Shown in pieces: positions 36,079 through 44,540 of a stretch of DNA of 44,540 nucleotides. Under the pieces are notes generated by a model. The model saw only the letters and a list, made by a program, of their open reading frames with translations, was not told the origin of the DNA and did no database searches. Positions within the stretch are counted from its first letter, which is position 1; each line of letters starts with the position of its first letter. The stretch is from Nitriliruptoraceae bacterium (GTDB lineage: Bacteria; Actinomycetota; Nitriliruptoria; Nitriliruptorales; Nitriliruptoraceae): positions 1-44,540 of the forward strand of contig PWTE01000116.1 in NCBI GenBank assembly GCA_003563915.1, read 5' to 3'. Position numbers and translations under genes: made by a program.

Positions 36079-39000
36079 GCCGGGACCTCCGGGTCGCTGG
36101 TCAGCTGTCGTTCCACGCCGGCGAGCTGCTCGTAGTAGCTCCACCGCTCGTCGACGTCCTTCTGTGCCAGGGCGTGCAGCTGTTCGGCCCGTTCCGGGTT
36201 GCTGCGGCGCAGCACCGCGTAGCGCCCTTCGGACTCCAGGAAGCGCTGCACCGGCTCGCTGGGGGCCCGGGAGTCCAGCTGGAAGGGCTGGGTGCCCTCG
36301 TCCGCGCCCGGGTGGTAGCGGAACAGCGGCCAGTACCCGGTCTTGACGGCCAGGTCCATGCGGCCCATCGAGTCGCGCATGTCCACGCCGTGGGCGATGC
36401 AGGTCGAGTAGGCCAGCAGCAGCGATGGACCGGACCAGGCCTCGGCCTCTTGGAAGGCCTTGATCGTCTGGCGGTCGTTGGCACCCAGGGCGATCTGTGC
36501 CACGTACACGCTGCCGTACTGCATCGCCAGCAGACCCAGGTCCTTCTTGGGTGTCGACTTGCCCGACGTCGCGAAGCGTGCCACCGCGCCGCGTGGTGTC
36601 GCCTTCGAGGCCTGCCCTCCGGTGTTCGAGTACACCTCGGTGTCCAGCACCAGGATGTTGACATCGGCGCCCGAGGCCAGCACGTGGTCCAGGCCGCCGA
36701 ACCCGATGTCGTAGGCCCAGCCGTCACCGCCGATGATCCAGACGTCCCGGCGGACGAGCACGTTCGTGATCGCTTCCAGCTGGCGGGCGAGGTCGCCGTC
36801 GATGTCGGTCAATCGCCTCCGCAGCTCCGCGACGCGCTCGCGCTGCTCGGCCAGACCCTGTTCGTCTCCGGCAGAGGCGCCGGCGAGTAGCCCCTCGACC
36901 AGGTCGTCTCCGAGCTGCCCGGCGAGCTGGTGCAGCAGGTGTTCGGCGGCGACCCGCTGCTCGTCCAACCCGACGCGGATGCCCAGGCCGAACTCCGCGT
37001 TGTCCTCGAACAGCGAGTTCGACCAGGCCGGACCGCGGCCTGCGGTGTCCGTGCCCCACGGGGTGGTGGGCAGGTTGCCACCGTAGATCGACGAGCAGCC
37101 GGTGGCGTTGGCTACCACGGTGCGGTCGCCGAACAGCTGGGTCATGAGCTTCAGGTAGGGCGTCTCACCACAGCCGGCGCAGGCTCCGGAGAACTCGAAC
37201 AGCGGCTGCAGGGTCTGGCTGTGCTTGACGGTGTCGTGGCGCACCGCCGTGCGGTCCAGGTACGGGATCGACTGGAAGAAGCGGAAGTTCTCGCGCTCAC
37301 GGTCACGGTGCTCGTCGGCCGGCTCCATGTCGATGGCCTTGTGCCCGACCGCCTCCTTGGAGACCGCAGGGCAGGCCTCGACGCAGACCCCACACCCGGT
37401 GCAGTCGTCGGGAGCCAACTGGACCGTGAGCAGGTGATCGCTCAGGTCGCGATCCTTGAACGGCTTCGCGAGGAACTCGTCCGGCGCGTCGTCGAGCTGG
37501 TCGCCCTCGAAGACCTTGATCTGGATCGCGGCGTGGGGGCAGACGATCGCGCACTTGCCGCAGTCGATGCACAGGTCCGGGTCCCAGATGGGGACCTCGC
37601 TGGCCAACGATCGCTTCTCGATGCGACTGGTCCCGGTCGTGAAGGTCCCGTCGACGGGCATCGCGGAGACCGGGAGCAACTCCCCTTCGCCGTCGACGAT
37701 GCGTGCGGTGACGCGCTCGACGAGCCCGTCACCGTTGCCGAGGACGCTGTCCGGTACCAGCTCCAGCGCACGGTCCAGGACCCCGGAGCGCCGGAACGAC
37801 GAGGTCACGGTCTCGGGCACCTCCACCTCGTGGACCGCTTCCGCGGCGGCGGCGATGGCATCCAGGTTGCGCTGCACGACCAGCGGACCATGCTCGGCGT
37901 AGGTGGTCCGAGCGGCCTGGCCGATCGCCTCGACGGCCTGGTCGAGCGGCAGGAGTTCCGAGGCGGCGAAGAAGGCCACCTGCATGACCGTCGAGATGCG
38001 ACCGCCGAGCTTCGCGGCGCGGGCCGTCGCGTACCCGTCGATGACGACCAGTCGCAGGTCGCGTTCGATCAGGACCTCCTGCACGTCGGCCGGCAGACGG
38101 TCCCACACCTGGTCGGGCGGGAACGGCGCGTTCAGGAGCACGGTCCCACCGCGCTTGGCCGCCGACAGCACGTCGAGCTTCTCGAGCAACCCGAACTGGT
38201 GGCAGGCCACCACGTCGGCCTGGTCGATCAGGTAGCTAGACCGGATCGGCTGTGGCGAGAAGCGCAGGTGCGACACGGTGGTGGCGCCGGACTTCTTCGA
38301 GTCGTAGACGAAGTAGGCCTGGACCTGCTGATCGGTGTGCTCGGCGATGATCTTGGCGGTGTTCTTGTTCGCGCTGACCGTTCCGTCCGACCCCAGGCCG
38401 AAGAAGACCGCGGACAGCTCACCGTCGGGTCGCGGCAGTGCGAAACCGTCGGGTTCGGACAGCGACAGGTGGGTCACGTCGTCGACGATGCCGACGGTGA
38501 AGCGGCGCTGCGGCGTGTCGGACGCCAGCTCCGCGAAGACGCCCGCGACCATCGTCGGGGTGAACTCCTTGCTCGACAGCCCGTAGCGACCGCCGATCAC
38601 GTCGGGCAGTGCGTCACGACGACCCTCCATCATCGCGGTGGCCAGGGTGTGGACCACGTCCTCGTGCAGCGGTTCGCCTGCCGCCCCGGGCTCCTTGGTG
38701 CGGTCGAGCACGGCGATGCGCTGTGCGGTCTCGGGAAGGGCGGCGAGCAGCGCGTCGGTCGGGAAGGGACGGAACAGCCGGACCTCCAGCATCCCGACCT
38801 TCTCACCTTCCGCGACGAGGTGGTCCACCACCTCGCGGACCGCACCCGCACCGGAGCCCATCAGAACGATGACGCGCTCGGCATCCGGCGCGCCGTGGTA
38901 GTCGACGAGGTGGTAGGCGCGGCCGGTGCGTTCGGCCAGAGCGTCCATCGCGGCCTGCACGGCGTCGGGGACGGCGTCGTGGAACGGGTTGGCCGCCTCG

Positions 39001-39680
39001 CGGGCCTGGAAGAACACATCCGGGTTCTGGGCGGTGCCGCGCAGCGACGGCCGATCGGGATCGAGGGCGCGGGCGCGGTGGTCGATCACGTCGCTCGGGT
39101 CGATCAGGGCGGTCAGATCGTCGTCGTCCATCGGGTCGACGAGCGCCAGTTCGTGCGAGGTCCGGAAGCCGTCGAAGAAGTGCAGCACGGGGACGCGGGT
39201 CCGTAGCGATGCGGCGTGTGCGACGGCGGCCAGGTCGTGGGCCTCCTGGGGTGTCCCGGAGGCCAGCATGGTCCAGCCCGTGGTGCGGGCTGCCATGACG
39301 TCGGAGTGGTCGCCGAAGATCGACAGCGCGTGGGTGGCGACGGTGCGGGCCGCGACGTGGATGACGGCCGGGGTCAGCTCCCCGGCGATCTTGAACATGT
39401 TGGGCAACATCAACAGCAGGCCCTGGGAGGCTGTGAAGGTCGTGCCGAGCGCCCCGGACTGCACGGCGCCGTGCAGCGCGCCTGCCGCGCCGGCCTCCGA
39501 CTGCATCTCGATCACGCCCGGGACCACGCCCCACAGGTTCGGGCGTTCCGCCGCCGCCCACGCGTCGGCCTGTTCGCCCATCGGCGAGGCCGGGGTGATC
39601 GGATAGATCGCGATCGATTCGCTGAGCTTGTACGCGACCCGGGTCGCGGCTTCGTTCCCGTCGATGCACACCGCTGGCAC
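36075..39680 (-). CDS. nifJ: Pyruvate:ferredoxin (flavodoxin) oxidoreductase
   Basis: Single-chain enzyme of about 1,201 residues converting pyruvate and CoA to acetyl-CoA and CO2 and reducing ferredoxin. The N-terminal pyrimidine-binding domain has YPITPASPMGEQADAWAA; a gamma-domain block is FFGLGSDGTVSANKN. Two 4Fe-4S motifs are CIDCGKCAIVCP and CTGCGVCVEACP near residues 690-760. The TPP domain has CAGCGETPYLKL, GGDGWAYDIGFGGLDHVL and NTGGQASKATPRG. The GTG at 39680 has GGAG 6 bases upstream; a TTG four codons earlier overlaps that site. It is coupled to the DHOD-like gene. No ferredoxin gene is in the window. Oxygen sensitivity of such enzymes suggests microaerobic or anaerobic expression. 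Confidence 0.95.
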   Translation of the reverse strand: MPAVCIDGNEAATRVAYKLSESIAIYPITPASPMGEQADAWAAAERPNLWGVVPGVIEMQSEAGAAGALHGAVQSGALGTTFTASQGLLLMLPNMFKIAGELTPAVIHVAARTVATHALSIFGDHSDVMAARTTGWTMLASGTPQEAHDLAAVAHAASLRTRVPVLHFFDGFRTSHELALVDPMDDDDLTALIDPSDVIDHRARALDPDRPSLRGTAQNPDVFFQAREAANPFHDAVPDAVQAAMDALAERTGRAYHLVDYHGAPDAERVIVLMGSGAGAVREVVDHLVAEGEKVGMLEVRLFRPFPTDALLAALPETAQRIAVLDRTKEPGAAGEPLHEDVVHTLATAMMEGRRDALPDVIGGRYGLSSKEFTPTMVAGVFAELASDTPQRRFTVGIVDDVTHLSLSEPDGFALPRPDGELSAVFFGLGSDGTVSANKNTAKIIAEHTDQQVQAYFVYDSKKSGATTVSHLRFSPQPIRSSYLIDQADVVACHQFGLLEKLDVLSAAKRGGTVLLNAPFPPDQVWDRLPADVQEVLIERDLRLVVIDGYATARAAKLGGRISTVMQVAFFAASELLPLDQAVEAIGQAARTTYAEHGPLVVQRNLDAIAAAAEAVHEVEVPETVTSSFRRSGVLDRALELVPDSVLGNGDGLVERVTARIVDGEGELLPVSAMPVDGTFTTGTSRIEKRSLASEVPIWDPDLCIDCGKCAIVCPHAAIQIKVFEGDQLDDAPDEFLAKPFKDRDLSDHLLTVQLAPDDCTGCGVCVEACPAVSKEAVGHKAIDMEPADEHRDRERENFRFFQSIPYLDRTAVRHDTVKHSQTLQPLFEFSGACAGCGETPYLKLMTQLFGDRTVVANATGCSSIYGGNLPTTPWGTDTAGRGPAWSNSLFEDNAEFGLGIRVGLDEQRVAAEHLLHQLAGQLGDDLVEGLLAGASAGDEQGLAEQRERVAELRRRLTDIDGDLARQLEAITNVLVRRDVWIIGGDGWAYDIGFGGLDHVLASGADVNILVLDTEVYSNTGGQASKATPRGAVARFATSGKSTPKKDLGLLAMQYGSVYVAQIALGANDRQTIKAFQEAEAWSGPSLLLAYSTCIAHGVDMRDSMGRMDLAVKTGYWPLFRYHPGADEGTQPFQLDSRAPSEPVQRFLESEGRYAVLRRSNPERAEQLHALAQKDVDERWSYYEQLAGVERQLTSDPEVPA

Positions 39681-39873
39681 AGCTGTCTCCAAGCGTGGTC
39701 GTGGAGCGCGAGGTGAGGGCTCGCCCGTCGTACCTCGACGCTAGAGCGCGGCGTTCACGCTGAACCCCGTCGCAGGTCCCCCATCGGTGGGACCATGGCC
39801 CCCATCACCGCCGAACCCTCCCGTGGCTCTCGCTCCGTAGGCTAGGCGAGCGGTCCGTCCTGAGGAGGCGAAG

Positions 39874-40080
39874 GTGCCGGTCGTCGATTGTCCGGTCTGC
39901 GGTGAGGACGACGACCTGTCGGGGGACCGCCATGACGACCGGATCATGCTCACCTGCGGTGCCTGCGGGCACCGGTGGGATCGGGGCACCCACCTGGTCT
40001 GTCGGCTGTGCGGGTCGGACGACATCGAGGGCTACGTCGAGGACATCGACCTGGGCGTTCTCCGCGGCCGCATCCGCTGA
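39874..40080 (+). CDS. Small zinc-ribbon protein (68 aa)
   Basis: A short protein with three CxxC-type knuckles: DCPVCGEDDD, LTCGACGHRW and LVCRLCGSDD, enough for one or two zinc sites. GAGGAGG precedes the GTG by about 5 bases. The acidic tail ends LGVLRGRIR. It lies 102 bases before the fused E1 gene and may be co-transcribed. No partner can be named; such ribbons act as nucleic-acid or protein-binding modules. Confidence 0.75.
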   Translation: MPVVDCPVCGEDDDLSGDRHDDRIMLTCGACGHRWDRGTHLVCRLCGSDDIEGYVEDIDLGVLRGRIR

Positions 40081-40182
40081 CCACACACGCCGGCAGGTCG
40101 TGACGTTGGGCATCGCGACGCGCGGCAGGCATGCTGCGTCCGGAGCAGGCCCAGCACCCGGCGGGCCCGACGCGGAGGCACG

Positions 40183-42447
40183 GTGGATCGGCTCGCGATC
40201 GCGGAGACGTGGCTGGACCGTGCGCTCGAGGATCTGTCGCTCCCACGGGTCCCCGCACGGGCGCCTTCCGAACCGGTCGTCGCTGGCGGCCCGACCGGCC
40301 AGCAACTGCTCGACGCGTTCCTGGACGGGGTGCGTTCGCGGACCATCGATCTCGTCGCCCGTGAGCTGCGGGCAGAGGGGCGCGGCTACTACACGATCGC
40401 TTCCGCCGGGCACGAGCACCTGGCCACGATCGGTGCGTTGACCCGGCCTGACGATCCGGCGTTCCTGCACTACCGCGACGGGGCCCTCGTGATGGCGCGG
40501 GCGCGGCGCGCCGGGAACGACACCGTCGAGCGCGACGTCGTCGCGTCGCTGTGTGCGGCGCGTGATGAACCGGCGTCCGGAGGTCGCCACAAGGTCTGGG
40601 GGAGCCGTGAGCTGATGATCGTGCCGCAGACCTCCACGATCGCGTCACAGCTGCCGAAGGCGGTGGGTTGCGCGGTGGCCATCGGGCGTGCCCGTCGTGT
40701 CGGCCATGCTCTGCCGGTGGCAGAGGACGCGATCGTCGTCACGTCGTTCGGTGATGCCTCGGCGAACCACGCGACCGCCCTGACCGCCGTCAACGCCGCT
40801 CGGTGGGGCCAGCGCGTGGGCAACCCGGTCCCGATCCTGTTCGTGTGCGAGGACAACGGGTTGGGTATCTCCGTGCCGACCCCCCGTGATTGGATCGCGG
40901 AGACCTACGGGAACCTGCCAGGGCTCACCTACCTCCACGCGGCGGGTGAGCTCGACGAGGTCTGGAGCACCGTGGACGCCGCGGTGCAGCGGTGCCGGCT
41001 CGCCCGTCGCCCGGTCTTCCTCCACCTCGAGGTGGTGCGGCTCGGCGGGCACGCGGGTTCCGATGCGGAGGCGGCCTACCGGGAGCCATCGGAGCTGGCC
41101 GCCGACGAGGTCCGCGACCCGCTACCCGCGGCGGCTCGGCGGCTGGTCGAACTCGGAGTAGCTGCGCCGGAGGAGCTCACCGAGCTCGTGGCAGCGACCC
41201 GGCGCCGCATCCGGGAGCTGGCCGACCGGGTGGCCGCCCGTGCCGAACCGCTGTCCGATGCCGCGGCCGTCACAGCTCCGCTGGCGCCCTTCACCCCGGA
41301 CGCGGTGCGCGTGGCGGCCGCGCACGCGGCACCCCTGGAGGTGCGGGAGCGCGGGTTCCCGCGGGGACTGCCGGAACGCACGGATGCGCCGCAGCACCGG
41401 ACCCTGGCAGGACAGCTGAACGCGGCCCTGCGCGATCTGCTGCTGGCCCGAGACGAGGTGGTCGTCTTCGGCGAGGACGTCGGTCGCAAGGGTGGGGGGT
41501 ACGGCGTCACGGCCGGGCTACAGCGCAGCTTCGGGACCGGCCGCGTGTTCGACGCCCTGCTGGACGAGAGCTCGATCCTGGGTCTGGCCCAGGGGCTCGG
41601 CCTGATGGGGCAGCTGCCGATCCCGGAGATCCAGTACCTCGCTTACCTCCACAACGCGCTCGACCAGCTCCGCGGTGAGGCGTGCTCCACCAGCTTCTTC
41701 TCCGACGGCCGGTTCCGGACCCCGATGGTGGTGCGGATCGCCGGGCTCGCCTACCAGAAGGGGTTCGGCGGTCACTTCCACAACGACAACGCGATCGGTG
41801 CCCTCCGGGACATCCCAGGGCTCGCGATCGCGGTGCCCTCCCGACCAGCGGACGGCCCCCGGCTGCTGCGGGCCGCGGTCGGGATGGCCGCGGCGGATGG
41901 ACGCGTCGTCGCGTTCCTCGAACCGATCGCGCTGTACCACGAGCGCGACCTACACGTCGAGGGCGACGGTGGCTGGCTGGAGGACTACCCCCTGCTGGAC
42001 GGGTCTTGGTTGCCGGGTGAGATCGGCGTCTACGGGGATGAGGGGCCCGGCACGGACGTCCTGCTCGTGACCTACGGCAACGGGCTGCGGATGTCGTTGC
42101 GGGCCGCCCGCCGGCTGGAAGGTGAGGGGATCAGGGTGCGGGTGCTCGACCTGCGCTGGCTCGCGCCACTACCTCGCGAGGCGATCCACGCGCACGCGGC
42201 CGACGTGGGCCGCGTCCTGGTCGTCGACGAGTGCCGCGCCACCGGAGGCGGCATCGCCGACGCGGTCGTGGCGTCGCTGGCCGAGGAGCGTGTCGTCAGC
42301 CACGTTGCGTCCGTCCGGTCCGTCGACACCTACGTACCGCTGGGTCCGGCGGCCGACACCGTCCTGCTCAGCGAGGACGACATCGTCGCAGCGGCGCGCT
42401 ACCTCGTCGCCGGGAACCTCGGTGGTAGCGGAGAGGGTCGGTGGTAG
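40183..42447 (+). CDS. Fused E1 alpha/beta 2-oxoacid dehydrogenase (branched-chain type)
   Basis: A 754-residue thiamine-diphosphate enzyme uniting E1 alpha (about 30-370) and E1 beta (about 400-740). The alpha part has RGYYTIASAGHEHLATIGAL, VTSFGDASANHATALTAVN and CEDNGLGISVPTP (GDG-N-type TPP/Mg motif). The beta part has FGEDVGRKGGGYGVTAGL, PIPEIQYLAYLHNALDQLRG and VVDECRATGGGIADAV. It decarboxylates a branched 2-oxoacid and passes the acyl group to a lipoyl E2, but no E2 gene is nearby. The GTG follows GGAGG. The final eight residues and the stop codon lie inside the first copy of a 57-base tandem repeat. Confidence 0.9.
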   Translation: MDRLAIAETWLDRALEDLSLPRVPARAPSEPVVAGGPTGQQLLDAFLDGVRSRTIDLVARELRAEGRGYYTIASAGHEHLATIGALTRPDDPAFLHYRDGALVMARARRAGNDTVERDVVASLCAARDEPASGGRHKVWGSRELMIVPQTSTIASQLPKAVGCAVAIGRARRVGHALPVAEDAIVVTSFGDASANHATALTAVNAARWGQRVGNPVPILFVCEDNGLGISVPTPRDWIAETYGNLPGLTYLHAAGELDEVWSTVDAAVQRCRLARRPVFLHLEVVRLGGHAGSDAEAAYREPSELAADEVRDPLPAAARRLVELGVAAPEELTELVAATRRRIRELADRVAARAEPLSDAAAVTAPLAPFTPDAVRVAAAHAAPLEVRERGFPRGLPERTDAPQHRTLAGQLNAALRDLLLARDEVVVFGEDVGRKGGGYGVTAGLQRSFGTGRVFDALLDESSILGLAQGLGLMGQLPIPEIQYLAYLHNALDQLRGEACSTSFFSDGRFRTPMVVRIAGLAYQKGFGGHFHNDNAIGALRDIPGLAIAVPSRPADGPRLLRAAVGMAAADGRVVAFLEPIALYHERDLHVEGDGGWLEDYPLLDGSWLPGEIGVYGDEGPGTDVLLVTYGNGLRMSLRAARRLEGEGIRVRVLDLRWLAPLPREAIHAHAADVGRVLVVDECRATGGGIADAVVASLAEERVVSHVASVRSVDTYVPLGPAADTVLLSEDDIVAAARYLVAGNLGGSGEGRW

Positions 42448-42533
42448 CGGGGAGCCACGGTCGCACCGGAGAGCCACGGTGGTAGCGGGGAGGGTCGGTG
42501 GTAGCGGGGAGCCACGATCGCACCGGAGAGCCT
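42420..42533. repeat. 57-base tandem duplication at the 3' end of the fused E1 gene
   Basis: Two adjacent copies (42420-42476 and 42477-42533) of a unit beginning CGGTGGTAGCGG and containing GGAGCCACG and CGCACCGGAGAGCC. They differ at about three positions. Each unit itself contains GGTGGTAGCGG twice, so it is internally repetitive. Copy one carries the natural TAG stop of the upstream gene. Confidence 0.85.
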
Positions 42534-42550
42534 CAACTGCCGGACCGAGC

Positions 42551-42620
42551 CCCAGCCTCTCCGCTGAGTCCCAGCCTCTCCGCTGAGTCCCAGCCTCTCC
42601 GCTGAGTCCCGGCCTCTCCG

Positions 42621-42625
<5 letters not shown>
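42551..42625. repeat. 19-base tandem repeat, about four copies, before the ino1 stop
   Basis: CCCAGCCTCTCCGCTGAGT occurs three times without change (42551-42569, 42570-42588, 42589-42607), followed by a degenerate fourth copy (42608-42625) that contains the ino1 stop codon. CCTCTCCGCT in this unit is the exact complement of AGCGGAGAGG at 42427-42436 in the 57-base repeat, so transcripts from either side can fold into hairpins that may act as terminators. Confidence 0.85.
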
Positions 42626-43976
<1,351 letters not shown>

Positions 43977-44130
43977 CGTGACCTCCGGGTCTGCGGTCAC
44001 GACCCTACTGCGCTCCTGGTCAGCGGACGCAGCGCGACGTGGTCGGCTCCCCGGCCGAGCGAACCCCACGCCGGTCAGGCATGCTCACCCTGCGCGGCGC
44101 GTCGGTGGCGACCAACTGGAGGAGATGCTC

Positions 44131-44540
44131 ATGGCGTTGATGCTCGGCACCGGGCCGTTCTCGCGGCGACCGGCCGGCACGTTCAACTTCACTTACGAGG
44201 CCCCCGCCCACCGCCTCTACCTCGAACCCACGGCACGCCGTATCCGCGTCGTGGTCGCCGGCCAGGTCGTGGCTGACTCGACCGACGCCCGGCTGCTGCA
44301 CGAGACCGGGCTGATGCCCGTCTACTACGTGCCCTGGGGCGACGTCCGCGAGGAGTGGTTGGTCGCCACCGACCACGCCACCCACTGCCCCTTCAAGGGC
44401 GATGCCAGTTACCTCAACATCGAGGTGGAAGGTGACGTGAGGGAGAACTCGGTCTGGGCCTACCCCACGCCGCTCGAGGGTGCGCCACCGCTGGCGGACC
44501 TGGTCGCGTTCCAGTGGGATGCGGTGGACGCGTGGTACGA
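44131..44540 (+). CDS. DUF427 domain protein (3' end outside window)
   Basis: The first 136 residues of a DUF427 protein; the frame is open at the window edge. DUF427 hallmarks are the strand pair RRIRVVVAGQVVADSTDARLL, the VYYVPWGDVREEWLVAT segment, HCPFKGDASYLNIE and the NSVWAYPTPLEGAP stretch. Larger members carry two such domains, which the N-terminal FTYEAPAHRLYLEPT part may indicate. The ATG at 44131 is 6 bases after GGAGGAG; an ATG at 44125 abuts that site. Function of the family is unknown. Divergent from ino1 across 154 bases with no recognised motif. Confidence 0.85.
   Translation, partial: MALMLGTGPFSRRPAGTFNFTYEAPAHRLYLEPTARRIRVVVAGQVVADSTDARLLHETGLMPVYYVPWGDVREEWLVATDHATHCPFKGDASYLNIEVEGDVRENSVWAYPTPLEGAPPLADLVAFQWDAVDAWY

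Noticed and set aside
36930-39206. Plus-strand open frame of 758 codons
   Set aside because: It is the antisense shadow of nifJ in GC-rich DNA; it is rich in Arg, Gly and Val and has no recognisable domain.
39774-39793. GGTCCC/GGGACC hairpin as a terminator
   Set aside because: It lies upstream of nifJ and before the zinc-ribbon gene, between divergent genes, where no terminator is expected; the stem is short.

Overview
The window is a very GC-rich chromosomal segment with strong third-position GC, frequent GTG starts, many 4-base start/stop overlaps (ATGA/GTGA) and typical actinobacterial content: a SARP/BTAD regulator, ergothioneine genes, Rrf2 and COG2345 Fe-S-type regulators, and an inositol-phosphate synthase. 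I infer a high-GC actinobacterium, possibly a deep-branching lineage such as Nitriliruptoria; the lineage is a guess. No rRNA, tRNA, CRISPR array or insertion sequence was seen.

Layout. 1-7.3 kb: a large SARP-type regulator running off the left edge, a SnoaL-like protein, Sua5/TsaC, an alpha/beta hydrolase, a tandem universal stress protein and an AhpD-like protein. 7.4-12.1 kb: a protoporphyrinogen-oxidase-like gene paired with a radical SAM/SPASM gene, glutamate dehydrogenase and a SRPBCC-like protein. 12.3-12.9 kb: a decayed nitronate monooxygenase pseudogene. 13.0-19.2 kb: one leftward, tightly overlapping unit of seven genes: zinc-finger anti-sigma-like protein, OsmC, EgtA, EgtB, EgtC, EgtD and a thioredoxin-fold protein interrupted by an in-frame TGA. 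The TGA sits in a FGSFT-UPYC motif and is followed by a perfect hairpin placed like a bacterial SECIS element, so the last gene is very probably a selenoprotein. A GGAAAC-N17-GTT sequence resembling ECF (SigR/SigH-type) promoters precedes the first gene.

19.8-30.3 kb: a respiratory and nitric-oxide island. It holds an Rrf2 regulator with three cysteines, two lipoprotein cupredoxins, heme A synthase, a tiny subunit IIa-like protein, a CuA subunit II, a B-family heme-copper subunit I and heme O synthase. These are followed by a membrane protein with a His-rich motif, a COG2345 regulator with three cysteines and two NnrS-like multi-pass membrane proteins. Subunit I keeps all heme ligands, but one CuB histidine is proline and the cross-linked tyrosine is glutamine. 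I therefore predict a non-canonical NO reductase rather than an oxygen reductase. Two divergent promoter regions in this island share an AT-rich element.

30.3-44.5 kb: ADP-ribosylglycohydrolase, an LPD-like flavoprotein, a PlsC acyltransferase with a coiled-coil tail, a hydrolase, a dihydroorotate-dehydrogenase-like protein overlapping pyruvate:ferredoxin oxidoreductase (nifJ), a zinc ribbon protein, a fused E1 alpha/beta 2-oxoacid dehydrogenase, two tandem repeat families, inositol-3-phosphate synthase with a 13-C tract near its start, and a partial DUF427 gene. Gene-free stretches are all shorter than 300 bases; the longest, 7258-7534, holds a possible operator.
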